From NCBI GenBank assembly GCA_001414345.1, contig LLCB01000387.1:1-48248 (forward strand): DNA of 48,248 bases, written 5' to 3'. Origin of the DNA: Hymenoscyphus infarciens. Taxonomy: Eukaryota > Ascomycota > Leotiomycetes > Helotiales > Helotiaceae. Position 1 is the stretch's first letter. Every line of letters starts with the position of its first letter. A program made the position numbers and the translations under genes. The notes under the pieces are model-generated. The model was not told the DNA's origin and did no database searches. It saw only the letters and a list, made by a program, of their open reading frames with translations. Positions 26,431 through 39,045 of this stretch are shown piece after piece.

Positions 26431-26684
26431 AGCTTACTTTACTAAAGAAGAGCTTACTTATTAGAGAAGAGCTTACCTATTAAAGAAGAGCTTACTCTAA
26501 GAGCCTACTCTATTAGAAGAGAGCTTACTCTAGAAGCTTACCTATCAAAGAAGAGCTTACTCTATTAAAGGAGAGCTTACTTATTAAATAAGAGCTTATC
26601 TATTAAAGGAAAGCTTACTCTTTTAAAGAAGAGCTTACTTAGAGAGCTTACCTATTAAATAAGAGCTTACCTAGTAGTTATAAG
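26430..26684 (+). repeat. AGCTTAC tandem cluster (about 21-bp unit)
   Basis: About a dozen copies of a loose unit, AGAGCTTACCTATTAAAGA, are strung head to tail with small variations. The cluster is split by the Gypsy element: AGCTTAC-type sequence resumes at 32,492 immediately after the right LTR. The repeated spacing resembles enhancer-like or subterminal transposase-binding repeats, which is inference only. Confidence 0.7.
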
Positions 26685-26875
26685 TATAACAGCTCTCTAT
26701 AAATACACAAAGAGAGTGCTTATAGAATAGTACCTAATATTAAGAAAAACTAAACTAAAGAGAAAAGCAAAGAGTATAAGTACTCTAGCTTTATTTATAT
26801 ATATTAAGTAAAGCCTTAATAAAGCCTTAGGCTAACCTAGTTATATAAATAATATATATAACTAAGACTATTATA
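26685..26875 (-). repeat. Gypsy 3' LTR
   Basis: Same 191-bp length as the partner at 32,297-32,487, differing mostly by C/T and G/A changes. On the minus strand it begins TATAATAGTC, matching TGTAATAGTC in the partner after one TpG-to-TpA change. Directly upstream on the minus strand is the polypurine tract. Confidence 0.88.
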
Positions 26876-26888
26876 CTACTCCCTCTTT
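26876..26888 (-). other. Gypsy polypurine tract
   Basis: On the minus strand AAAGAGGGAGTAG abuts the 3' LTR, the expected position of the plus-strand primer for LTR retrotransposons. Confidence 0.55.
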
Positions 26889-26949
26889 AAAAGGGCCCTT
26901 TATAACTAAGCAGCTTTATTCTCTTTTAATATAAGAGTATTAAGCTCTA

Positions 26950-29900
26950 GCTTACTATAATCCTCTCTCCTAGCTTTATATACTGTTTTCTATAGTAGAA
27001 GAGCTTCTAGAAGACTAGCTATTTTTAGCTTCTCTAAATAGAACCTCTCTACTAGTTATAGTATATATATTAGTTATTAAACTAGATACTAATTAAGGTC
27101 TTTATTATAGCTTTTCTACTTAATTTAATAATAGAGAGACTACTATCTCTTCTTACTAGCTAGTATTTCTTCGACCTCCTATTTCTCTTCTTTATTTATA
27201 ATAATTAGTAGAGGTAGTATAACTACCTATCCTAGTAAGGGATTATCTATAGCCTTATATAACTTCTTAGAAGTAAAGATAGAGTAAACTTTAATAGAAG
27301 CTAGTAGTTATAATTAGAAAGTAGAACCTACTTCTTTAAGGATCTTAAAAGAGCTAGCTATCTAGTAGTCTAGCTTTTAGCTTAGTTATTAAGTTACTTA
27401 GTCTTTTATTATAATAAAGACTATATCTCTTACTCTAAAATTAATATCTTATCTATATTTATTTACGTCTTATTCCTTCTTCTATTAAGCTTTTAACATA
27501 TTTACTTAGCTAACGTCTAAGACCTCTTAGATTATCTTTATAACTACTATAGCCTCTTCTTATAATAGCTGTTCTTTTATATTAGCTCGTTCTAATATTT
27601 ACTAATTAAATAAGGTTCTTAGTATATATCTCTTCTATAACTTAAAAGGCGATATTCTAATAATACTATAAGGTAGTACTAACTATATATAGTCTATTAT
27701 TAGAAGGATCTTATACTAATTAGTATAATAATAATTAATATATAGCTATAAATACTAATTAAGGTATTAATTTATAATCTTAGTCTAGCTATTTATTTAA
27801 GTATAGTTTATAGTTAAGAGTTAAAGCTAAATACCTAGGATTTAAGTAAACTCTCTCTAGAATATAGTAATAAAGTAAGAGCCTCTATCTAATATTATAC
27901 TTTCTAGAATCTTATAGTATTATAGAACATGTTTAATATATAACCTTACTATTTATTTAGAAGTAATATTCTTATAGTAAGGTATTAAAATAGACTATTT
28001 AAATAAGTAGTCTATTACTATAAATATATTATTATAACTATACTTATTAACTAGAAAGGACTTAAAAATCTATAGCTATATATTACTATATATATAGTAG
28101 TATTAGGAGTAGGTGTAAATAGCTAGGTATTTTGTTTTAAGAAACGTCTACTCTTTTATAATTATAATAGTTTTATATATATCTTATAATATTAGCTTTT
28201 ATATTTTACTAGATATATCTTAAATATAGAATCTAGTAGGTCTTATCTCTTCTAAGTAAGCTAAAAGTATCTAATTATAAGCCTTATAAATTAGGTCTAT
28301 TCTTAGTATATCTACGTCTAGTACTACTAAGTAGTTTTAGTAAAGTAAAAGGCCTTTCTCTAAGATATATAAGGAATTAGTATTAGTTTTAGTTTATACT
28401 TATATAGCTTAAAGTATTATAGTATCTTTATTTACTTAGTAGATTTATTCTAAAAGTATAAATAATTCTTAGAAGTAGTTATTATTAACTAGAGCTAGTA
28501 TAATTAAGCTTATTTTAACCTTTAAGTCTTTAAGTGTTTCTATATTAACTTATTCCTTTATTAAGAGTATATAAGTCTAGTACTACTCTTTAAGTTCCTT
28601 TTATAAGTATATCTTATTTACTTTATAAGTTAAAGTATCTATCTTACTATTCTTATACTTTAAATAGAATATAATAATAAAATAGTACTTAGTTAAAGCT
28701 TTAGCCTACCTTACTTAATAGGTAGTAAGTTACTTAGTAGTTATAAAGTACTTAAGCATCTTATAATTAGTATAAATATAGATTTTTAAATAAGTGTTTT
28801 ATAGTTCTAGTCTCTATTTTATAAATAAGTATATAATAGTAAGTAGCTCTTTATTATATATTTTAGAGTTATACTTAGTTAGAGATATAGTCTTACTAAA
28901 GTAGACTATAAGGTATTATTCTCTATTAGCTTATTATTATTATAATACTCTAGTAATAATTCTATTTAAAGTATCTATCTTAATTATAGTAGAGAGATTA
29001 GAAGAGTAGTAGTAGAGGATTAGTATAAAGGTAAGTATTACTTTTAAGTCTTTAAATACTTCTTAGTACTTCTTATTAAAATTAAAAGGTATATTATTCT
29101 ATATTAAGTATATTAAGAGCTTTATAATTATACTATAGTTTTAGATAAACCTTTAATAGAAGTTATAAAAACTAAAAAAGCTCTAAATACCTTTTACTAT
29201 CTTTAAAGCTTACTATTTCTATATTACTAAGACCTTTTTAAGGTCTACTTTAATACTATTAGTACTAATAATAAACCTAAGATATTTTATCTTCTTAATA
29301 TTAAACTTATACTTCTTAATATTAATCTATAACCTAGTATTTTTAAAATATTAAAAGACTTTTTATATATACTCTTTATATTTAAGAATATTTAATAAGT
29401 AGATAAGGATATTATCTAAGTAGGTAGAGTAGAAGTTATCTAAATAGTTAAATAAAACGTTATTTATATAGTACTAGTAAGTAGATAAGCTATTTATTAG
29501 ACTAAATAGTAAGACCTTATACTTATATATTCTATAGTAGATATAAAAAGTAGTTAATTCCTTAGTATCTAGATCTATTTATATATAGTAGAAGGCTTAT
29601 TAGATATCTAGCTTAGTAAAAATATAAGCTTAACTAATATATATAAGCGTTTTATTAATTAGAAGTAATAGATAATAGTCTTTTTAAGTAAGATTATTAA
29701 GTTTTTAGAAGTTAATATAAAAACATAGCTTTCTATCTACTTTCTTTATAAATAGAATAGAAGTAGTAAAAGAGGACTAGCTATATTTAATAAACCCTTT
29801 ATAAAGATTCTCTAAAATATATTCCTTTATAGCTAATAATTCTTTTATAGATATTTTATATAAAAGAGAATATCTAAGAGTATTTAGACTTTTAAGATTA

Positions 29901-32240
29901 ATTTTATAGTTATAGTATTAGTAAGGTAAGAGAGTATCTAAGATAGCCTTAGAAAATACCTCTTTAAAGTCCTAGTAATTATTAGGAAGAGCGATATTAG
30001 AAGCTATATCTAGTTCTTAATTAACTATAATAGTATTAATTTTATATATACTTATAATAAACATCTTACTATTCTCTTAAAGTAAGTAATAATATATTTC
30101 TATAATTAAAATAGCTAAAATATTAATAATAAAGTCTAACTTCTTTAAGATAAAGAGTTTCTAATAGTATACTAGAGTAAGTATCTTCTTTATAATACCT
30201 TTAAGTTCTTTCTTTATAACCTAGTATTTTACTTATATTAAAGACTTATAACCTCCTTTACTATATATAGTTAGAGTATAACTAGCTAAGGTTATAGTAT
30301 TAATTTTAAGGTAATTTATAGGCTCTAAGAGCCTTCTATCTTATTAATATTATTTATCTATTTCTATAGCTTAGTTATAAGTATTAGCTTTATACTAGTA
30401 AGAGAGTATAGAGTCTTTTAGTTATATAACGTCTTAAAAGAGAGGAGTTAGCTATTAAGTAGAAAAGTAAGGCTTAAAGTTATTAGGCTAGAGTAGTTTT
30501 TAATAAGTTATATTAATATTAATATAAAAGTACTTAAAGAACCTCTAACTAAGAATAATATTATATAGATCTAAGTCTAAAAGAATAAATAGTATATTAA
30601 AGAATTTATAACTATCTAAGATATAATTTAAAAAGAGATAGTATATAGCTTTACTCTTAATTTCTCTATTATATCTATAAATCTTAATAAAGGTAAGAAG
30701 TCTTTTAGTCTTTAAACTATAAAACTTTATAAAGTTATAACTAAGTTATATATTTATAAAAGAAAAGGTATTTACTTTAAGGTTATTAAGAGTAGTAGTT
30801 TATATACTAAATCTATTAATAGTTATTATACTAGGTAAAGTAAACGCTTTTCTACTAATTAATAACTATAGATTAATCTTAGAGAGATTAATCTTATATT
30901 TACCTAAGGAGGAGTCTTCTTTTAAGCTTCTTCGTTTCTTAACTCTAAGCTAATATCTTTTCTTTTAAGCTCTTTAAGGTTAACTTTATATATCTTTAGC
31001 TTTAGATAATCTTTAATATAATAACTAGGCTTATTATAGTTAAAGTATTTATTTAATAGTTCTAGAGTTAAGTAGTTATTTATAGTAGAGGTGTTAGAGT
31101 ATTTAAGAGAGATAAAAAGGGCTATAAAGGAAGAAGGGCTAGTAGGTATAAGAGTAGGTATATATAGGTTTAAGGTAGGAGGAAAGTTTATTACTTATAC
31201 TCTTTAAGAAGCGAGATTTTAGAGGTTATTATTAATACTACTTATAAGATTATAAAAGGAGTTTATATCTCTCTTAGCTTAGAACTTAGTAATAATAAGA
31301 GATTAGTATAGTATAAGGGTTAACTTATTCTATAAGTCTTCTACCTAGTCTTATAAAAGAACTTTAGCTTTATTTATAAGTTATTAGAACTTAGTATAAA
31401 AGTTATAGAAAGTTTCTATCTTTAATATAATAAAGTCTTAGTATTAGATATAAGCTTCTTAGTATAAGTAAGAGCTAATAGTAATATTTTAGAAGTAAGT
31501 TAATATCTCTTTATAACTATAGAACTAGTTAATAATATTAAACTTATATCTTAGATAAATATAGTTTTAAGCTCTTTTAGAAGTATAGTAATAAATTAAA
31601 TTTATCTTTACTTCTTTAGACTTAAAGTAGTTAGTATTAATAGATAACTTTATTATAATTTTAGTTTCCTAGGTTATATAAGTAAATTTATCTTTTATAA
31701 TAAATTAGTAAGGATTAGCTATCTTACTTATCTTCTTAGATAATAGAACTATAGAAGAGGAATAAGTTATATTAAGAGTTTATAGCTAAATAGAGGTATA
31801 TTAATAAGAAATACTAGTTATATTTAAAGTATTTACTTTAAGTTTATAAACTTTATTTATTAATAAGGTTATTACTTTAAGAATTTATTATAGAGTAGAG
31901 TTAGGTAGAGGTGAGTTAGGAATCTTATACTATAAGGAACTAGTAGTTGCTTTAGTAAGAGAAGGTAGTAGTAGTAGTATAGTAATAGCTAGTATATATG
32001 TTTTTTTAAGTCGAGTTCTTAAGCTAGATTAGAATATAATATTAATAGAAAGAGGAAGAGGGATTAGCTCTACTAACTCTAAAGTAGAGTAGAATAGTTC
32101 TTAGGTTAATAGGTTACCTTTAAAGGACTTAATATAGCTAATAGAAGAACGCTAGACCTTACTACTTAATATAAATAGATTAGGCTTTATAAAAGAGAAT
32201 AGTAAATTTAGTAGATTTAATATAAGTAAATATATATATT
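26950..32240 (-). pseudogene. Gypsy gag-pol relic
   Basis: Minus-strand frames show the parts of a chromovirus polyprotein. The gag zinc knuckle at about 31,004-31,047 reads YFNYNKPSYYIKDY, a C-x2-C-x4-H-x4-C knuckle in which every Cys and His has become Tyr. Reverse transcriptase at about 29,200-29,990 shows LFIKK, FTKLDI and the active-site box as YLDNILIY, with the second catalytic Asp changed to Asn. The integrase core at about 27,875-27,895 shows LDRGSYF followed by a Trp-to-stop change before REF. The chromodomain at about 27,030-27,178 starts EVEEILASKK. A protease and RNase H should lie near 30,300-30,700 and 28,600-29,100 by position, but I could not read diagnostic motifs. The protein cannot be made. 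Confidence 0.85.
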
Positions 32241-32296
32241 ATTATTAAGATATTAGTAAAAGCCTTTCTAGGTAAAGAGAGAGAGTTTAGTTTTAG

Positions 32297-32487
32297 TATA
32301 ATAGCTCTCTATAAATATATAAAGAGAGTACTTATAGAATAGTATCTAATATTAAGGAAAACTAAACTAAAGAGAAAAGCGAAGAGTATAGACACTTTAG
32401 CTTTATTTATATATATTAAGTAAAGCCTCGGTAAAGCCTCAAGCTAACCTAGTTACGTGAGTGACGTATATAACTAGGACTATTACA
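32297..32487 (-). repeat. Gypsy 5' LTR
   Basis: 191 bp; on the minus strand it runs from TGTAATAGTCCTAG to AGAGAGCTATTATA. It keeps more original C and G than the 3' LTR (for example ACGTGAGTGACGTA against ATATAAATAATATA), so the two LTRs were RIP-mutated unevenly. Confidence 0.88.
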
Positions 32488-33150
32488 CTAAGTAGCTTAC
32501 TTATATATTCTAGTAGCTAGCTTATAGCTTTAAGTAGTAGAGTTATAATTATACTTAAGAGATATATAGGTTATAAAGAGACTTAGATTACTTTAGAATT
32601 ATATACTAACTATCCCCTTTATATTCTAGTATACTAAACCTATTTAATATACCTCTTATGTTTCTTTAATATAAAAAAACACTTTATATTTTTTAATATC
32701 TTTAAAGTTTAAATTAACTTTATTATAGTAAGATAACTTAATATTACTCTTTAAACTATTATTAGAAATATCTCTTTACTTATTATATATAATAGTAAAA
32801 TACTTAACTAAAGAAGGAAGCTTAAGAAGAATATTTCTTCTTACTCTAGTTCTCTCTTTATATTAAGATATACTAAACTATCTCTTTTTATATTAAGCTA
32901 TACTAAAAGAGGAAGCTTTTACTTAATATTCTTCTTTTATTCTTTTAACCTAAGAAGTATCTATAGTAGTATTTACCTCTATATTCTTTAAAATATAGTC
33001 TAAACTATATAAGAGATAGGTCTCTAAAGATTTCTAATATAGAAGAAGAAGAGAGATATTATTATAAGTTCTAACTCTATATATACTAAATTTAAATTAA
33101 GTAAAACCTAAAACTAAGTCTAACTAATAAATAAAAACATATATTAAAAG
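32488..33150. other. Right flank of the Gypsy insertion
   Basis: The first 60 bp or so (TAGCTTACTTATATATTCTAGTAGCTAGC) continue the AGCTTAC cluster interrupted at 26,684. The rest is RIP-mutated AT-rich sequence in which I recognise nothing. Confidence 0.45.
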
Positions 33151-33300
33151 AGTATTTATAATAAAGAGAGTGTTTATAATAAAAGTAGTATTATTTATAA
33201 TAAAAAGAGAAATAATAAGACGTAGAAAGTCTTATTCTTTCTCTTTTTATTATAAATAATACTATCTTTATTATAAATACCTTCTCTATTATAAATACTA
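33151..33300. repeat. 150-bp near-perfect palindrome
   Basis: The left arm 33,151-33,221 and right arm 33,229-33,300 are complementary over about 70 bp with few mismatches, around a 7-nt loop GTAGAAA. The inner 35 bp per arm has a single mismatched patch. The arms themselves contain repeats of TTATAATAAA, and TTATAAATACT repeats continue to about 33,345. It would fold into a long hairpin and may be a MITE or a foldback relic. There is no target duplication I can be sure of. Confidence 0.8.
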
Positions 33301-33559
33301 CTTATATACTACTACTATTATAAATACTATCTTTATTATAAATATATATATTATTAAAGGCTAAGAGGGGTTTAAAGTTAGAAAGCTATATATACTATTA
33401 AATATTAGAGAATAGTACTTTGTTTAAAGTTATAAGAGGAGACTAAGTACTTACTAACATATTATAAGTCTAGTACTTAAGTAGCTATAAATAGCTAGAT
33501 AGGTTACTAGTTAGATAAAACCTAGGTTTATAGTAAGATTTATTAGAGGTTATATAAAT

Positions 33560-34020
33560 ATTAGGTTAGGTTAGTAATATTAAGCTAGCTTATAAATTAT
33601 AATAAACATAAACGAGATTAAGAAGCTAAAAGAGATTAAGCTAACTAGTAAAGTAGTTGTTAGATTAAGAAGGTTAGTAATATTAAGTTAGCTTATAAAG
33701 TATAATAAATAAGATTAAGAAGCTAAAAGAGGTTAAGCTAACTAGTAAAGTAGTTGTTAGATTAAGAGAGTTAATAATATTAGATTAGCTTATAAAGTAT
33801 AATAAATAAGATTAAGAAGCTAAAAAGGGTTAAGCTAACTAGTAAAGTAGTTATTAGATTAAGAGGGTTAGTAATATTAGGTTAGCTTATAAAGTATAAT
33901 AAATAAGATTAAGAAGCTAAAAGAGGTTAAGCTAACTAGTAAAGCAGTTATTAGATTAAGAGAGTTAATAATATTAAGTTAGCTTATAAAGGGTAATAAA
34001 TAAGATTAAAAGCCTAAAGA
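33560..34020 (+). repeat. 97-bp tandem array, five copies
   Basis: The anchor TAATATTA recurs at 33,575, 33,678, 33,775, 33,872 and 33,969 (spacings 103, 97, 97, 97; the first is 6 bp longer because of a local insertion). The unit includes GGTTAAGCTAACTAGTAAAG and AGATTAAGAAGCTAAAAGAG. Copies differ mainly by transitions. Confidence 0.85.
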
Positions 34021-34071
34021 GGTTAGGTAAAGTATAATAGAAAAGTATAATCTCTAAAAGAGTTACTATTA

Positions 34072-34300
34072 TTAAATATTAGAAGATAAGGGTTTTAAGT
34101 TATTACTTAAAGGTCTTTTTTTTCTCCTTTTACTTCTTCTTCTTCTTCTTCTTCTTTCTCTTCCTCTTCCTATTCGCCTCTTATATATATTATTTCTCTA
34201 CTTATTTTATCTCCTAGATCTACTACTTAAGTTCGTTCTCTTTTACCTATTTTATCTCTTTTATAGGTTTAGCTATTACTTAGTTAATAGAGTAGAACTA
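34072..34300 (-). pseudogene. Relic with acidic C-terminal tail
   Basis: A minus-strand frame of about 75 codons has very few stops and ends in a run of Glu residues (E-x-E blocks encoded by a GAA/GAG tract at about 34,117-34,172) followed by VKGEKKRPLSNNLKPLSSNI and a stop. The unusually low stop density and mixed codons suggest the 3' end of a decayed gene with an acidic, disordered tail. Family unknown; alternatively a plain GAA microsatellite read as protein. Confidence 0.35.
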
Positions 34301-36480
34301 AATTTTAATTAAATAGTAAGAAATATAAGAAGTATAATAAAAGGTTATAATTTATAATATAAATAGAATATAGATAATATAAGTAATATTAGTAATATAA
34401 GATAGATTTAAAGAGAGGTCTTTATATTACTTAGACTAATTAAGATTAGGTAACCTCTTAATTAGTAGTAGTTTATAATTCTTTTCCTTATATACTTTTA
34501 TTAGCTTACTTATACTATATTAACTTATCTATTATATATAACTCTTTTTTAACTAAGTTAGCTTATAATTCTTTTACTAGCTTACTTATATAAGGCTAGG
34601 TAAGCACTTATATATAATATATTACTCTAGATAGGTACTCTTTTACTTATACTATATTATATTATATTATAACTTTTTAGTAAGGTTAAGTTTAAAGAGT
34701 ACTTTAATAAGACTCTCTCTATATATACTTTAGAAATACTTTTTTTTTATAAAGGTATATAATATCTTAAGATAAAAGAAATATAAAAGAAACCGAAGAC
34801 TTTTTAATACTTAATAATATAAATAAAGATTATAATCTATAAATAGATTAAGATTTAGATAAATTTACTTTTTAATACTTTAATATTACTTTAAAGAAAA
34901 TAAGAACTAACCTCTAAAATTATATTACTTATTATATAAATTAGAACATTGTGATTCTATTTCTTAGCTTAATAATATTTATAGGTTAAAAGTTAATATA
35001 TAATTCTATATACTATAAAAAGGTTACTTAAGATATACTTTATATTATACTTTACTATAAGGTTTTAATTTATATATTCTAGATAGTTAACTAAATAATA
35101 AAAAGAGGAAGCTATTAATATAACGATTATATATTATAGCTATAAATAGAGTAAGTTAATATTAGTTATAAAAGCTAGTTATTTTCTATTAAGTATACTT
35201 ATATTTTCTCTTAGATAAAGAGTAACTATACTAATATATTAATAGGTCTTAGTAACTCTAGACTTACCTTTTATCTAAATCTTCTAAAGTTCTTCTATTA
35301 TATTATTATAGGTAGTAAGATTTTAAAATAAGCATAGTCTTATAGTCTTATATAATTTATTTAACTTAAATACTTTATTTATATCTAAAACCTCTAGAAA
35401 CTATAAGAGTATACTTATTTTAACTAGATTAGAGTTACTAGATACTACTAAATACTTTTTACTTAATAAATCTAAGTATCTTACTTCTCTTAGAATACTT
35501 CTAGTTCTACTAATACTACTAGTACCTCTTATTCTAATACTTATAGTATATAGATTATAACCTTATTATTATAGTATACCTATCTAGCTTATTTCTATTA
35601 AGAGGATTTAGACTTAGAGCTATACCGGCTATACTATTAGAGCTATAATAGAAACTAGTAATATAAGTAGGAAATTAGATCTAATTAATACTTTATTAAT
35701 AGCTAGCTTAGAGGAAGCTTCTTTATACTAAACTCTCTTAATAGAGAAGTTAATATATTACTAGATAATCTTATTCTTACTAGTAGATTACGTTATACTA
35801 TTATAAATTAGAACTAGTATAACCTCTCTATCTTAAATAAGAAAGAAGAAAGACTAAGAGAGATATCTAAGAGATATAAGTATTACTTTAAAGCTATAAA
35901 CTCTACTAGTAATATAAAACAGTTTAAGAGACTAGATTAAACTAGACTTATAAATATAGTATACTATTATAAAGTAACTCTTAGGTTAATTAATTAATAC
36001 TAAGGTAAGAAATTCAAGGTTATAAGCTATATACTTTAAAGTATCTTATTAAGACTTCTAAAGAATATATATATATTTATATAATATAATATTACTTATA
36101 AATTTACTCTATATATATAAAAGAGGTATCTTAAGATATATTCTAGGGTTTAATTTATAATAAATACTATATACTAATATATATATACTCTTAAATACTA
36201 AATGTTATAGAGCCTATTCTATACTAAAGAGCTTAGAATATTAAATAAAGAAGAAGTAGAAAGAGATTAGAGTAGAAAGGCTTATCTTATACTATTATAT
36301 TAAATTATATTACTTAAGAAGTATATAATTCTTAAGAGTATCTTAATCTTTATTTTCTAAGTATTATACTTCTTTAATATATCTATCTCTATATAGTCTA
36401 TAAAACTAATTATATAACCTTAGTAGCTAGAAAAGTATTCTTAACTTATAAATATAATATTATAGGAAAATCTAATTACT
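34300..36480. other. AT-rich stretch, nothing recognised
   Basis: RIP-mutated sequence. Both strands were read in part; stops are dense in every frame and I could identify no domain or RNA gene. Short T- and TATA-rich tracts occur at 34,740 and 36,068. Confidence 0.45.
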
Positions 36481-38560
36481 CTACCTTAGTACTTATTTAG
36501 ATAAGAAGTATAAATATATACTTAATAAGGAGATTAAATACTTAAAGAGAATTAAAAAGGTATACTAATACCTATTATTAAAAGGTAAAATCTTTAATAA
36601 TATCTTTAAAGTACTTTAAGACTATACTAAGTAATAGTTATAATAGTTTATAAAGAAAAAAGAGAGTATAAAAGCATCTTAGATAGTTAAACTATATAAG
36701 AGACTCTTCTAACTATTCCTTTATAAGGAGAATATAAAGAAAAACTTTTAAATTAAGTAAAAGAAGTACCTAGCTATAGTAGAAATTCTAATCCTAGTTT
36801 CTAAGAGGCTACTTTATAGCTCTTATACTATATAGTATCTAACTAGAAAGTAAATACTTATAAAAATAGTTACTAATACTATTACTAAAACCGATATAGA
36901 ATTACTAGTAACTAGTTAATCTTATAAAGAATAGGAGTAATTAGAGAAGAAAAGCCTTTATACTAAGTATATAAAGATATAGACTTAGTATTATATTAGT
37001 AAAGAGTTTATATAATTCTAAATCTAAGTAACTATTTAAATTTAAAAGTAGAGAAATATTTATAATTAATATAATACTAAAGGTACTAAAAAAGTTAGCT
37101 AATTACTTTAAGGCCTTTATAGGCACTTACTAGTACTTTAGAAGCGAGCTTAGAATATTATAAAGCTACTAAATAGTCTCTCTTTAAAAGTATAACCTAA
37201 AAGAATCTTATTAAAAACCTTTAACTTAGAAACTCTTAAAACAGAATCTAATTAGTAAATATAGTAATATAAGTTAGTATAAGAAGAAGCTATCTTCTTA
37301 TCTTAAGCTTTAAATATACTTTATCTTTATTTTATAAACGATTTAATTATCTTATAAGGTATTAATATATATTAGTATTTATAAAAGTATATTAAAGAAA
37401 AGGAAATACTAGTATATAAGTAAATAAGATTAGTAAAATAGATATATAATACTTTATAGATACTACTTAATAACTAGTAGCCTTAGTATTAGCTAGAAGG
37501 CTATAAAGCTTATTCTCTACTACTTAGATATAATATCTTAAAGAGAATTATTATTACTAAGGTAGTAGTAACTTATAATAACTAATATACTAATATAGGC
37601 TAGAAAAGAAAACTAAAAGGTATTATTTCCTATATTTATTTATAGTATTATTTCTAACTATATAGATACTCTTTATACTTTAAATATAATACTACCGAGT
37701 TTTTAAATATAAGAAGATAATAAAAGTAGAGCTTATATATTCTATTAAAAGAAGGAGAATACTAAAAATAATAAGAATAATAAAAATAATAAGAATAATA
37801 AGAATTCTAAGATTAGTAAAGAAATAGAAGAAGATATTTCTAAGTTTAATAGTAGTAATAATAATAAAGTAGTAGTTAAGTTTACTAATAATATAAATAA
37901 AGTATATAGTCTTCTTAATACTTAGAATAATAGAGTACTTAATAAAGGTAATAGAGAAGAGAATAGCTTAAAAGGTCTTATTTATAAATAAATAGAAATA
38001 GTACTATAAAATAATTAAAAGGTAACTGTTTATTATAAAATGCTTAGTAGACTACTTCTATTATATCTTAACTATCTATCTCTTAACTAAGTAAGAACTC
38101 TAATAACTATAACTATACTAGGAATATCTATAGTATAGTACTTACTCTTAAACGAATTACTAGTATACTTAACTCCTTAAACTAGGTAGTTAATAAGTAA
38201 GGTAGAAGTAATTAAGAGAATACCTATTCTAGTTATAATATATTAATACTTTATTAAGTAGAATATAAATGTTAGTTAGTAAGAGTAAGCGTAGTTATTA
38301 TTAATACTAATCTATAAGTAAACTTCTAATTTTAAAGCTATAAAGGTATAATCTTACTTACGATTTAAGAACTTATATATAATAGAAGAGCTTCCTTATA
38401 TTACTAGTACTAGTTAAGAAAGAACTTACCTATTAGAAGAGAAAGACTACTTAAACTATACTCTCCTCTTAATTAACGATTCTAGCTTTTTCTTTTAATA
38501 TATATAAGTGCTTTCTAGATTAGCTAATAATACTAAGAAAGACGCTACTACTTACTTTAT
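36480..38560 (+). pseudogene. Possible plus-strand element relic, family unknown
   Basis: Several plus-strand frames carry protein-like runs with only TAA/TAG interruptions. A 9-bp repeat (AATAATAAG and variants, 37,764-37,812) would encode a KNN repeat, followed by KISKEIEEDISKFNSS and an Asn/Lys/Val-rich segment. Another run near 38,400 reads EEKDYLNYTLLLINDSS. This layout, with a charged linker downstream of a possible gag-like part, would fit an LTR or DNA transposon polyprotein, but I found no diagnostic motif and no matching LTR pair. Confidence 0.3.
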
Positions 38561-38954
38561 AAACTTAGTAGATATTAGCTAGTATAGTAATATCTAATAA
38601 ATTAAAAGCTAATAACTTATAACTACTACTACTACTATCTTAATAGATAAGGGAAATAATAAGTAGGATACTCTAAAGAAAAACCTCTAAAATTCTATTC
38701 TATAACTCTATATAAGCTAATAGTCTTTTAAAGAAGGTTATAAAGGTAGATAAGAAGACTTTCTCTATATAAGGTACTACTATACCTTATAATATAATAG
38801 TTAAACTAAAGGTTAGAGTTAGAATACTTTAAAGTTAAGTAGTATAAATAAAGAGTAAATCTATTATTACTACTACTAAAAGCGAATTTTATTAAATAAA
38901 TATCTTTAAAAAATATAGTATATTATACTATACTTCCTTCTTAATAAGATCTTA
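38560..38954. other. AT-rich stretch, nothing recognised
   Basis: RIP-type sequence between the unidentified relic and the direct-repeat cluster; no gene or repeat seen. Confidence 0.4.
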
Positions 38955-39045
38955 GAGAGCTTACTTCTTTAAAGAGAGCTTACTTCTTTAAGAGGAGCTT
39001 ACTTCTCTAAGAGGAGCTTACTTCTCTAAAAGGAGCTTAGTAGAC
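38955..39045 (+). promoter_or_regulatory. Direct-repeat cluster plus TATA box (LTR U3-like)
   Basis: Four to five head-to-tail copies of a 20-bp unit (AGCTTACTTCTCTAAGAGG and variants) are followed at once by a TATA-like ACTATATAAAAACAGG at about 39,033-39,048. Tandem enhancer-like repeats just upstream of a TATA box are typical of LTR U3 regions or transposon promoters. A partner LTR was not found. Confidence 0.45.

Larger units (their letters stand above)
26685..32487 (-). mobile_element. Degenerate Ty3/Gypsy chromovirus
   Basis: A 5.8-kb LTR retrotransposon lies on the minus strand with 191-bp LTRs at both ends. Its gag zinc knuckle, reverse transcriptase, integrase and C-terminal chromodomain are recognisable in the order gag-RT-IN-chromodomain. 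TAAG flanks both outer ends (26,681-26,684 and 32,489-32,492), consistent with a 4-5 bp target duplication. Every domain is broken by RIP-type changes: Gln and Trp codons became stops, and Cys and His became Tyr. It inserted inside the AGCTTAC cluster, so it is younger than that cluster. Chromodomains in this group direct integration to methylated-histone heterochromatin, which fits its location. Confidence 0.9.
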
